This document shows positions 6,060-11,952 of a DNA stretch of 11,952 nucleotides, in pieces. Origin of the DNA: an uncultured Eubacteriales bacterium. GTDB lineage: Bacteria; Bacillota; Clostridia; Christensenellales; Aristaeellaceae. The notes beneath the pieces were generated by a model. That model did not search any database, was not told the origin of the DNA, and saw nothing but the letters and a program-made list of their open reading frames with translations. Numbering within the stretch: position 1 is the first letter of the stretch; the number at the start of each line of letters is the position of its first letter. Location of the stretch: assembly GCA_902782795.1 (NCBI GenBank), contig CACZOT010000090.1, positions 1 to 11,952 of the forward strand, given 5' to 3'. The position numbers and the translations under genes were made by a program.

Positions 6060-6593
6060 TCAGATCTCCTGCTCCTCGGCAGGCTCCTGCTTTTCGGGCG
6101 GGAGATCGGCGAGGGACTCCAGGTCGAAATGCTGCAGGAAGGCATCCGTCGTCACGAACAGCGTGGGTCGGCCCACAGTCTCGCGCTGCCCCGCCTCGCG
6201 GATAAGGCCGCGGTTGAGGAGCATCTGGATGCTGTAATCGCACTTGACGCCGCGCACGGCCTCGATCTCGCCGCGGGTGACGGGCTGGCGGTAGGCGACG
6301 ATGGAGAGGGTCTCCATCACGGCCTGGGAGAGCGACTGCCGCTTGACGGGCTGGAGGAGCTTTTCGATATACGGCGCGTATTCCGGCTTGGTGGAGAGCT
6401 GGACGGAATCGCCATGGCGCTTGACGCGCAGGCCGCGCTTATCGAGCAGGAGCTGATCGGACAGCGCGTCGATGGCGGCCTCCACCTCGATGCGGGTCAG
6501 GAGCAACGCCTCGCACAGATCGGGGATGGGCACAGGCTCCCCGGCCACGAACAGCAGGGCCTCCAGAATGCCGGGCACCTCGCTCATCTCCAT
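6060..6593 (-). CDS. scpB: ScpB, segregation and condensation protein B
   Basis: A 177-residue subunit of the SMC-ScpA-ScpB condensin, which compacts and separates the chromosome; ScpB dimers regulate ScpA and the SMC ATPase. The protein is two winged-helix domains. Family blocks are ALLFVAGEP (12-20), the LSQAVMETLSIVAYRQPVTR stretch at 88-107 followed by GEIEAVRGV, and GRPTLFVTT (141-149) near the C-terminus, then an acidic tail. The frame continues upstream, but the ATG at 6593 has a GGGGGAG ribosome binding site seven bases before it and lies downstream of the mapped promoter. scpA is often adjacent to scpB but is absent from this window, so here scpB is a single-gene unit with its own promoter, convergent with the ABC exporter genes. 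Confidence 0.95.
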   Translation of the reverse strand: MEMSEVPGILEALLFVAGEPVPIPDLCEALLLTRIEVEAAIDALSDQLLLDKRGLRVKRHGDSVQLSTKPEYAPYIEKLLQPVKRQSLSQAVMETLSIVAYRQPVTRGEIEAVRGVKCDYSIQMLLNRGLIREAGQRETVGRPTLFVTTDAFLQHFDLESLADLPPEKQEPAEEQEI

Positions 6594-6626
6594 GCGGCCA
6601 CTCCCCCTTTCTTCATAACAGGAGAC

Positions 6627-6656
6627 ATTATACGTTGCCGGCGGGCCGCCTGTCAA
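6627..6656 (-). promoter_or_regulatory. Sigma-A promoter of scpB
   Basis: On the minus strand, a perfect TTGACA (plus-strand 6651-6656), an 18-base spacer and a perfect TATAAT (6627-6632). Transcription would start near 6620, about 25 bases before the scpB ATG. It is back-to-back with the plus-strand promoter, with 17 bases between the two -35 boxes. Confidence 0.88.
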
Positions 6657-6673
6657 ACGCGCTCATGTTACGT

Positions 6674-6702
6674 TTGCCGGGAAGGGCCGCGTGTGGTATA
6701 CT
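6674..6702 (+). promoter_or_regulatory. Sigma-A promoter of the polytopic membrane protein gene
   Basis: TTGCCG (6674-6679), a 17-base spacer and TATACT (6697-6702), with an extended -10 TGG immediately before it. It would give a leader of about 22 bases ending in AGGAGG (6718-6723) before the ATG at 6732. Confidence 0.8.
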
Positions 6703-6731
6703 GGTGCTATCAAAAAAAGGAGGCGGCGGCA

Positions 6732-7847
6732 ATGCGGTATGTGCGCGCGGGCGGCATCGTCCTGTCGGTGGGGCTGCTCCTGGCGGGGCTGGGCCTGGCG
6801 AACGCGCAGCTGACGCGCGCCTCGCTGCTCCTGTGCGCCGCGGCGATGACGGTCTGCTTCCTGGAAAAGCCGGGCCTGCGGGCCGCGTGGTACGTGCCCG
6901 CGCTGTGCCTGATGCTCTCGGGCTGGCAGCGCCTCCTTTCCCTGACCGACGCTCCCATGTTCGTCCTGCCTGCCGCCCAGGGGGATTGGCTCGTCCCCGC
7001 GGGCGAGAGCGCCTACCGCACCTACGCCGCCTGCGTGCTCGCAGTCGCCGGGTGCGCCTGGCTCGGCGAGACGGCTGTGGAGACCCTGCTCGCCCGGCCT
7101 TCCCGGGAGGACGCGGGGTGGGCCGGCGCGCCCGTGCGGATCGTGGCGCTGCTTCCCGTGCTGCTGGGGGCGGCGGTGGCCGCGGCCCCGGCGCTGTCGG
7201 AATGGGTCGTCCTGCCCGCGATCGACCCGGCCCTGCGCGAGCTCCTCTTCGGCGTGGCCGCCGCGGCGCTCGTATGCTACTGCGCCGCCGCCCGCTTCCG
7301 CGCGCTGGCGTTCCTCGCGATTTTGCTCTATCTCGTGTCCGCGGCGTTCGATTCCGCCGTCTTCGCCCAGAGGGCGCTGCTTTCGGCGCTGCTCGCCCTG
7401 CTGACCCTCGCGCGGTGCGGAGGCTGGCTGGGCCTGGCAGGCCCGGCCCTGGTCGGCGCGGTCCTGACCGCTGTGCTGATCTGGCCCGCGGACAGCTCGG
7501 CCCTCTCCCTGTACGCCCTGCGCCTCCGGCAGGAGCTGCTCGCCGCCCTCGCGCCGGGCGAGAACCTTTGGATCGTGCGGCTCTGGGCGCGCCTGGGGTA
7601 TCCGGGCCTGTGCGCCGCGGGAGCCATCGGCGGGGCGCTGTGCTTTTTCCTGGGGCGGCTCCTGCGGGATTCGTTCGTGTACGCCGCGCCCTCCCTGGCC
7701 GCGCTCAGCCTGGGAAGCCGCGCGCTCCTCAAGGGCGAAGCGGCCCTGCCCACCCTGACCGAGGCGGTGCTGTTCGGCTCCGTCTGGGGCGTGTGCCTGA
7801 TCGTCGGGTGCATCCGCCGCTCGCAAAAGCGCGCCTCGCGAAGATGA
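6732..7847 (+). CDS. Uncharacterised polytopic membrane protein
   Basis: I do not recognise this 371-residue protein. It is very rich in Ala and Leu, with roughly 10 hydrophobic helices: about residues 6-25, 29-45, 52-66, 97-113, 135-158, 168-187, 190-211, 216-250, 291-309 and 343-360. The loops are short and polar. A longer loop at 253-290 contains several Arg/Glu residues and two Trp, and the C-terminus is strongly basic (IRRSQKRASRR), suggesting it is cytoplasmic. I see no Walker, protease or transporter signature. The ATG at 6732 has AGGAGG eight bases upstream and its own promoter; the much longer upstream extension of the frame runs antisense to scpB and is not coding. It is monocistronic and ended by the terminator at 7867-7905. 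Being divergent from scpB does not by itself imply a shared function. Confidence 0.82.
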   Translation: MRYVRAGGIVLSVGLLLAGLGLANAQLTRASLLLCAAAMTVCFLEKPGLRAAWYVPALCLMLSGWQRLLSLTDAPMFVLPAAQGDWLVPAGESAYRTYAACVLAVAGCAWLGETAVETLLARPSREDAGWAGAPVRIVALLPVLLGAAVAAAPALSEWVVLPAIDPALRELLFGVAAAALVCYCAAARFRALAFLAILLYLVSAAFDSAVFAQRALLSALLALLTLARCGGWLGLAGPALVGAVLTAVLIWPADSSALSLYALRLRQELLAALAPGENLWIVRLWARLGYPGLCAAGAIGGALCFFLGRLLRDSFVYAAPSLAALSLGSRALLKGEAALPTLTEAVLFGSVWGVCLIVGCIRRSQKRASRR

Positions 7848-7866
7848 TTGTTCTTCCTTGTTGCAA

Positions 7867-7905
7867 AAAGGCCTTGCGCTTCCGTTGGCGGAGCGCAGGG
7901 CCTTT
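7867..7905. terminator. Bidirectional intrinsic terminator
   Basis: AAAGGCC plus a TGCGCT-rich arm (7867-7883) pairs with 7889-7905, with one skipped base and one G-U pair, around a short TTGG-containing loop. On the minus strand the stem is followed by TTTTTGC, a clear terminator for the mnmA unit. On the plus strand it ends CCTTTATCGTTT, weaker but suitable for the membrane protein gene. The stop codon of the minus-strand gene lies inside the stem. Confidence 0.85.
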
Positions 7906-8705
7906 ATCGTTTCCAGGCTTTCGCCGCGCGGTAGAGTTCGGCCGGGGAGCCGTTCATCCGGGTGAAAAAGTCCGCGTACCGGCTTCCCGGACCGAACGGA
8001 GCGCCGCCGCCCAGCGCCTTTTGGAGGTAGTGCTCCGCCAGGCCCGCCGTGATCGCCCAGGTCTCCACAGACCGGAAGGCGTCCTCTCCCGCCAGGGCGC
8101 GCCTGAGCAGGAAGATCACATACTCGTGCGCGATGAAGCGGAAGGCCCACTCCGGCTCCCGCTCGATCCCGAACACGTCCTGCTCCGGGGAGATATCGAT
8201 CCCCTCCGCGCCGCCCTCGACCAAGGCCGTCATCTCGGCCGTGAACCCAGCTCCCGGCAGGCCGCAGCCCACCGCGCGCCCGGCCCTATCCGCGAAGGCG
8301 CTTTCCCCGAAGAGGCGCCGCACGGCGGGGATACAGGCGCGGATGCGCTCCTCCTCTCCAGGCCAGAAGCGGCGCGCGTAGACGTCACAATGCCGCGCGA
8401 ATACCCGGGCGATCCGCCCCGCCGGAGTGCCTTCCGCCCGGCGGCGTATTCCTCAGAATACCGCTTGGCGGGGATCGCGCCGCGGGCGGACCGCGCGACG
8501 AGCTCCCAGAACAGCTCCCCCCACGTGCACCCCTCCCGCGGCCGTGAGCAGCGCCTCGTTCGCCTTCAGGACGGCCGGGTCCTCCGGCGGATACGCCCCT
8601 CGCAGCCGCGCGCCGTAGGCGTTATCGTAGCCGCAGCGGGCCACGGAGAGCATGTGGAAGACGGCATTCGTATCCAGCCGCGCGGAAAAACCGGACGCCG
8701 CTCAT
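7904..8705 (-). pseudogene. Hypothetical protein gene broken by three homopolymer indels
   Basis: Read literally, there is no full-length frame: translation from the ATG at 8705 stops at 8622. Three single-base changes restore one 266-residue protein. They are one T fewer in the five-base run at 8686-8690, one G fewer in the six-base run at 8517-8522, and one G more in the four-base run at 8417-8420 (runs named as read on the minus strand). The restored start MSGVRFSARLDTNAVFHML has GGAGA just upstream and overlaps the mnmA stop as ATGA, as expected for a translationally coupled second gene. The restored middle (GELFWELVARSA, RYSEEYAAGRKALRRG, RIARVFARHCDVYARRFWPG) and C-terminal half (IDISPEQDVFGIE, FRFIAHEYVIFLLRRAL, ETWAITAGLAEHYLQKAL) look protein-like throughout. 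I cannot assign a family; there is no signal peptide or membrane segment. This is either a recent pseudogene or sequencing error. Confidence 0.7.
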
Positions 8706-9793
8706 GGTTCTCCGTCGCGGTCGGCCAGGATTGTTCCCCCGCCGAGGCACTCCTCGCCCTGGTAGAAGACCGCCGCCTGGCCGGGCGTGACGGCCCGCTG
8801 CTTCCCGGCAAAGCGCATGTGGATGCGGTCTCCCTCGAGGCGGATCACGCACTCCTGCAGGGGCTGGCGGTGCCTCAGCCGCGCCTGGCAGGGGTATTCC
8901 ACCCCGTCCGCGACCGGCGGCCGCCCGGCGACCCAGGTGGCCTCGTCCGCCAGCGCGGAGAGGGTGAAAAGCTCCTCCGGCTCGCCCTGGGAGACGATGA
9001 GCACGTTGTTGGGCACGTCCTTCCCCACGACGAACCACCGTTCCCCCGTGCCGCCCCCACCGATGCCAAGGCCCCGGCGCTGGCCGGGGGTGTAGTACAT
9101 GAGGCCTTCGTGCCGCCCGACGAGTTTCCCCTCGCGGGTGCGGATCTCGCCCGGCTGCGCGGGCAGGTACTGCTTGAGGAACTCCCGGAAGTTCCTCTCG
9201 CCGATGAAGCACACGCCCGTGGAATCCTTCTTGGCGCTGGTGGGAAGGCCCGCCTCGGCGGCCACGGCGCGGATCTCCGCCTTGGTCATGCCGCCCACGG
9301 GGAACATCGCCTTGGAGAGCGCCCGCTGCCCAAGCATATAGAGGAAGTAGGTCTGGTCCTTGTTCTCGTCCCGGGCGCGCAGCAGGCGCACACGGCCATC
9401 CTCCGCGCGGCCGAGATTGGCGAAATGCCCCGTGGCGAGGTACTCCGCGCCGATGGATTCGGCAAAGCGCAGGAACTGGTCGAACTTGATCTCCCGGTTG
9501 CACAGCACGTCCGGATTGGGCGTGCGGTTCTTTTTGTACTCCTCCAGGAAATGGGAGAAGACCCTCTCGCGGTACTCGCGGGCGTAATTGACAGAATAAT
9601 ACGGAATGCCGATGATATCGCACACCGCGCGCACGTCCGCCCAATCCGCCTCCGCGGTGCAGACGCCGCCCTCGTCCTTTTCCTCCCAGTTGTGCATGAA
9701 CACGCCCGTCACGTCGTGACCCTGCCGCTTGAGCAGCAGCGCCGCCACGGACGAATCCACCCCGCCGGACATTCCCACAACGATCCTCGCCAT
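8702..9793 (-). CDS. mnmA: MnmA, tRNA-specific 2-thiouridylase
   Basis: A 363-residue ATP-dependent enzyme that installs the 2-thio group on wobble U34 of Lys, Glu and Gln tRNAs, taking sulfur as a persulfide from an IscS-type desulfurase or relay proteins. The ATP-pyrophosphatase P-loop SGGVDSS is at 9-15. The two catalytic cysteines are Cys98 in NPDVLCNREIKF and Cys195 in STGVCFIGERNF. Other family blocks are ATGHFA (120-125), DQTYFLYML (146-154) and YYTPGQRRGLGIGG in the C-terminal tRNA-binding domain. Length is normal for the family. The ATG at 9793 follows GGGAGG with seven bases spacing. It is first in a minus-strand unit; the stop overlaps the next gene's ATG by ATGA. No desulfurase gene is visible in the window. 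Confidence 0.97.
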   Translation of the reverse strand: MARIVVGMSGGVDSSVAALLLKRQGHDVTGVFMHNWEEKDEGGVCTAEADWADVRAVCDIIGIPYYSVNYAREYRERVFSHFLEEYKKNRTPNPDVLCNREIKFDQFLRFAESIGAEYLATGHFANLGRAEDGRVRLLRARDENKDQTYFLYMLGQRALSKAMFPVGGMTKAEIRAVAAEAGLPTSAKKDSTGVCFIGERNFREFLKQYLPAQPGEIRTREGKLVGRHEGLMYYTPGQRRGLGIGGGGTGERWFVVGKDVPNNVLIVSQGEPEELFTLSALADEATWVAGRPPVADGVEYPCQARLRHRQPLQECVIRLEGDRIHMRFAGKQRAVTPGQAAVFYQGEECLGGGTILADRDGEP

Positions 9794-9822
9794 ACCGCGC
9801 CCTCCCGTTTTTCCTTCTTTCC

Positions 9823-9828
9823 ATTATA
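9823..9828 (-). promoter_or_regulatory. -10 box of mnmA
   Basis: The minus strand reads TATAAT at these positions, 30 bases before the mnmA ATG. No good -35 is found 16-18 bases upstream (TAGCAA or AGCAAT). The promoter is therefore probably of moderate strength or helped by a factor. It is divergent from the promoter of the HAD-Tmk gene. Confidence 0.55.
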
Positions 9829-9869
9829 CTATTCCCATGTGAAAATTGCTATATGGCGCGCGCTTGCCC

Positions 9870-9898
9870 TTGCGAAGGTTCGCCCGCAGGTATACAAT
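9870..9898 (+). promoter_or_regulatory. Sigma-A promoter of the HAD-Tmk unit
   Basis: TTGCGA (9870-9875), a 17-base spacer and TACAAT (9893-9898) inside TATACAATATA. The predicted start is near 9905, leaving a leader of about 28 bases containing CTGGAGG (9920-9926) before the ATG at 9933. Confidence 0.7.
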
Positions 9899-9932
9899 AT
9901 AGATTGGATTTATGTGCGACTGGAGGCGTCCC

Positions 9933-11210
9933 ATGCTCTACGACGCTGTCATTTTCGATCTGGACGGCACGCTCACCGAGTCCGGCGAGGGCATCATCCG
10001 CTCGGCGGCCCATGCCCTGAAGGCCATGGGCCGTCCCGTCCTCCCGGAGGAGGAGATGCGCCGCTTCATCGGCCCCCCGCTGCTGTGGTCCTTCCGGGAA
10101 TACGGCCGCATGACCGAAGAAGAAGCCCAGGCCGCCGTGGTCAAATACCGCGAGCGCTACGAAGCCGTGGGCTGGGCGGAAAACGCGGTCTACACCGGCA
10201 TCCCCGCCATGCTCAAGGCGCTCAAGCGCGCCGGGGCGTATCTGGCCGTGGCCACGGGCAAGCCCCAGGTCTTCACCGACAGGATACTGGATCTGTTCGG
10301 ACTCAGGCCCTATTTTGACGCCGTCGTCGGCATCTCTCCCGACGACCACGAGGCCGACAAGCGCCGCCTCATCTCCGCGGCCCTGCCAAAGACGTACCGC
10401 CGCGCCTGCATGGTCGGCGACCGCCGCTTCGATATCGAGGCCGCGCGCGCCCTGGGCCTGGACGCGGTCGGCGCGCTGTACGGCTACGGCTCGCGCGAGG
10501 AGCTCGAGCAGGCCGGGGCCACCGCCATCGCCGAAACGCCGGACGTCCTCGCAGGCATCCTCCTTGCGGGCCTGCCCCGGGAGCGGGGCGTGTTCTGCAC
10601 CTTCGAGGGGCCCGACGGCTGCGGAAAGACCACGCAGATGAAACTTTTGGCCGAATGGCTCAAAACGTGCGGCTGGCGCGTCAAAACAACCAGAGAGCCC
10701 GGCGGCGGCCCCATCAGCGAGGCCATCCGCAATCTGGTCCTGGACCCCGCCGTGGAGGGCATGACGGACGAATGCGAGGCGTATCTTTTCGCCGCGTCCC
10801 GCGCCCAGCACGTGCGCGATACCATCCGGCCCGCCCTGGAGAGGGGCGAGGTCGTCCTGTGCGATCGCTTCCTGGATTCCTCCGTCGCCTTCCAGGGCGG
10901 CGGACGCGGCCTCGGCGTCGGGACCGTAAAGGAGATCAACCGCGTCGCCGTGGACGGGACCTTCCCGGACGCCACCTTCCTCTTCACCATCGACCCGGAC
11001 GCCGCCATGCGCCGCCGCCTGGACGCCAGCGCGCCGGACCGCATCGAGCGCGAGAAGAGCGAATTTGTGGGCCGGGTCTACGAAGCCTTCCTGGGCATCG
11101 CCCGGGAGGAGCCGGAGCGCGTCCTCTGCGTCAGCGCCGAGGGCACCATCGAAGCCATCCAGCGGGAAGTGCGTGAAAGGGCGCTCCCGCTGCTGAGCCG
11201 CATGCAATAG
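9933..11210 (+). CDS. tmk: HAD phosphatase-thymidylate kinase fusion protein
   Basis: One uninterrupted 425-residue frame joins two enzymes. Residues 1-210 are a HAD hydrolase of the phosphoglycolate phosphatase/YjjG type. It has motif I DLDGT (Asp9, Asp11), a helical cap (about 17-85), motif II VATGK (Thr108), a motif III lysine (about Lys143) and motif IV VGDRRFD (Asp163, Asp167). Residues 219-425 are a complete dTMP kinase (dTMP + ATP to dTDP). It has P-loop FEGPDGCGKTTQ (224-235), TREPGGGPI (253-261), DRFLDSSVAFQGGGRGL (311-327) and DRIEREKSEF (369-378). The linker is only about eight residues (LAGLPRER). The ATG at 9933 follows CTGGAGG; the in-frame ATG at 9912 has no ribosome binding site. 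Tmk is essential for dTTP synthesis, so the fusion is probably functional. No strong internal start for a separate Tmk is visible, although a GTG lies near residue 220. The HAD substrate is unknown. Confidence 0.92.
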   Translation: MLYDAVIFDLDGTLTESGEGIIRSAAHALKAMGRPVLPEEEMRRFIGPPLLWSFREYGRMTEEEAQAAVVKYRERYEAVGWAENAVYTGIPAMLKALKRAGAYLAVATGKPQVFTDRILDLFGLRPYFDAVVGISPDDHEADKRRLISAALPKTYRRACMVGDRRFDIEAARALGLDAVGALYGYGSREELEQAGATAIAETPDVLAGILLAGLPRERGVFCTFEGPDGCGKTTQMKLLAEWLKTCGWRVKTTREPGGGPISEAIRNLVLDPAVEGMTDECEAYLFAASRAQHVRDTIRPALERGEVVLCDRFLDSSVAFQGGGRGLGVGTVKEINRVAVDGTFPDATFLFTIDPDAAMRRRLDASAPDRIEREKSEFVGRVYEAFLGIAREEPERVLCVSAEGTIEAIQREVRERALPLLSRMQ

Positions 11211-11235
11211 ACAGTCATTTTTAGGAGGGAGAACC

Positions 11236-11952
11236 ATGGAGCAAAACCGCGCCACCTGCATGTACTGCTTTGCCGATACCGGCGGAGCCTCCACATGCCC
11301 CAACTGCGGCGGCGACGCCAACGCGCCCGTGCCGCAGGATCATCTCGCGCCGGGCACCGTTCTGGGCGAAAGGTACCTCATCGGCCGCGCCATCGGCCAG
11401 GACGCCACCGGCATCGTCTACGTGGCCCTGGACCAGCGCCGCAGCGCCAAGGTGCGCGTCCGCGAATACTTCCCCAGGGACTGCGCCCAGCGCATGCCGG
11501 ACGGCAGCGTGCAGGTCGTCCCCGGCGAGGAAGAGCGCTACGCCGCCGGGCTCGAGCAGCTGCGCGAGAGCGCCGCGCCCGAGGACGACCCGGAGAAGCG
11601 CTACCCCACCATCGAGGCGGGCTCGACGCTCTACGTCGTGCAGCGCAAGAAGAAGGCAGCGGCCGCGCCGCATGAGGAAGCCGTGAACACGGGCTCCGTC
11701 ACCCGGCAGTGGATCCTGCTCGGCTCCATCGTGGCGGTGCTGATCATCGGCGTCATCATCGCCGTGTCCGTCGCGGGCAGGCGCGCCTCGCAGGCCCTCA
11801 ACAAGGACCTGCAGAACACCCTTCCGCCCACGACCATCACCCTCCAGCCCACCCAGAGCGCCGCCCCCACCGACGCGCCCGCTCCCACGGCCATGACCAC
11901 CTATAACCCCGTCACGGGCCGCTACGATACCATCGAGCCCGTGCAGACCACC
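11236..11952 (+). CDS. Zinc-ribbon/kinase-N-lobe/transmembrane protein, probable pseudokinase (partial)
   Basis: 239 residues are visible and the frame is open at the window end. The N-terminus is a zinc ribbon with Cys8, Cys11, Cys21 and Cys24 (CMYC...CPNC). Next is HLAPGTVLGERYLIGRAIGQ (36-55) and a segment aligning with the N-lobe of clostridial Ser/Thr kinases (LGQGGFGITY...VAIKEYFP). The glycine loop has become IGQDATGIVY, and the VAIK lysine is Arg76 (VRVREYFP). Similarity fades at about STLYVVQRKKK (130-140), and there is no HRD or DFG. A basic/Ala linker leads to one transmembrane helix (about 159-181) and then a Thr/Pro/Ala-rich extracellular region. The ATG at 11236 follows TAGGAGGGAG, 25 bases after the HAD-Tmk stop, with no terminator between them, so cotranscription is likely. 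The extracellular domain lies outside the window. It is probably a membrane-anchored sensor or scaffold rather than an active kinase. Confidence 0.8.
   Translation, partial: MEQNRATCMYCFADTGGASTCPNCGGDANAPVPQDHLAPGTVLGERYLIGRAIGQDATGIVYVALDQRRSAKVRVREYFPRDCAQRMPDGSVQVVPGEEERYAAGLEQLRESAAPEDDPEKRYPTIEAGSTLYVVQRKKKAAAAPHEEAVNTGSVTRQWILLGSIVAVLIIGVIIAVSVAGRRASQALNKDLQNTLPPTTITLQPTQSAAPTDAPAPTAMTTYNPVTGRYDTIEPVQTT

Noticed and set aside
8025..8128. HEY...AGLAEHY pattern in the broken hypothetical gene, reminiscent of a gluzincin metallopeptidase (HExxH...EGLA)
   Set aside because: The second histidine of HExxH is absent and the downstream Glu is replaced by Ala. The resemblance is too weak to call a peptidase, active or inactive.
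6635..10318. A 1227-codon open frame on the plus strand
   Set aside because: It runs across the membrane protein gene in another frame and antisense to mnmA. Its composition is the Arg/Pro/Ala-rich pattern of GC-rich shadow frames, and it lacks a ribosome binding site and any domain.
1..11952. CRISPR arrays, tRNA or rRNA genes, insertion sequences, toxin-antitoxin or phage-defence genes
   Set aside because: None seen on reading both strands. The DUF2975-HTH pair resembles a two-gene cassette but belongs to a known regulator pair and not to a toxin-antitoxin family.

Overview
The window looks like chromosomal DNA from a high-GC member of the Clostridia, probably a gut-type anaerobe. The basis is the GC-rich coding with strong AGGAGG-type ribosome binding sites, consensus TTGACA/TATAAT sigma-A promoters, a DUF2975/YozG-like pair, a YheI/YheH-type heterodimeric ABC exporter, and a zinc-ribbon kinase-like membrane protein of a kind common in Clostridia. 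This taxonomic call is an inference from gene content and was not tested by phylogeny. I see no phage, transposase, CRISPR array, tRNA or rRNA.

Layout, left to right. (1) 2-241: the 3' end of rsmH (16S rRNA methyltransferase). A hairpin-rich gap follows, then a SpoU-family RNA methyltransferase (408-1205). (2) 1215-2059: a self-contained regulatory cassette. It has a strong promoter with palindromic and repeat elements, a four-helix DUF2975 membrane protein, a 72-residue Cro/CI-type regulator and an intrinsic terminator. (3) 2098-5753: an oddly spaced promoter region, then two half-transporter genes forming one heterodimeric ABC exporter. One ATP site is degenerate, and its two defects lie on opposite subunits, as expected. 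(4) 5754-6059: a gene-free stretch of consecutive hairpins ending in a 17-bp perfect stem between convergent genes. (5) 6060-7847: scpB (minus strand) and an unrecognised polytopic membrane protein (plus strand), divergent from back-to-back promoters. (6) 7867-9793: a minus-strand operon of mnmA (tRNA 2-thiouridylase) and a hypothetical gene broken by three single-base homopolymer indels, ended by a terminator. (7) 9870-11952: a plus-strand unit encoding a single-chain fusion of a HAD phosphatase and thymidylate kinase, then a partial gene for a zinc-ribbon/kinase-N-lobe/transmembrane protein that looks like a pseudokinase.

Most of the window is housekeeping: rRNA and tRNA modification, chromosome segregation, dTTP synthesis and drug or lipid export. 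The least ordinary items are the HAD-Tmk fusion, the truncated pseudokinase, the triple-frameshift gene, the palindrome that covers the DUF2975 ribosome binding site, and the intergenic hairpin array that shares a 16-base motif with the rsmH-SpoU gap.
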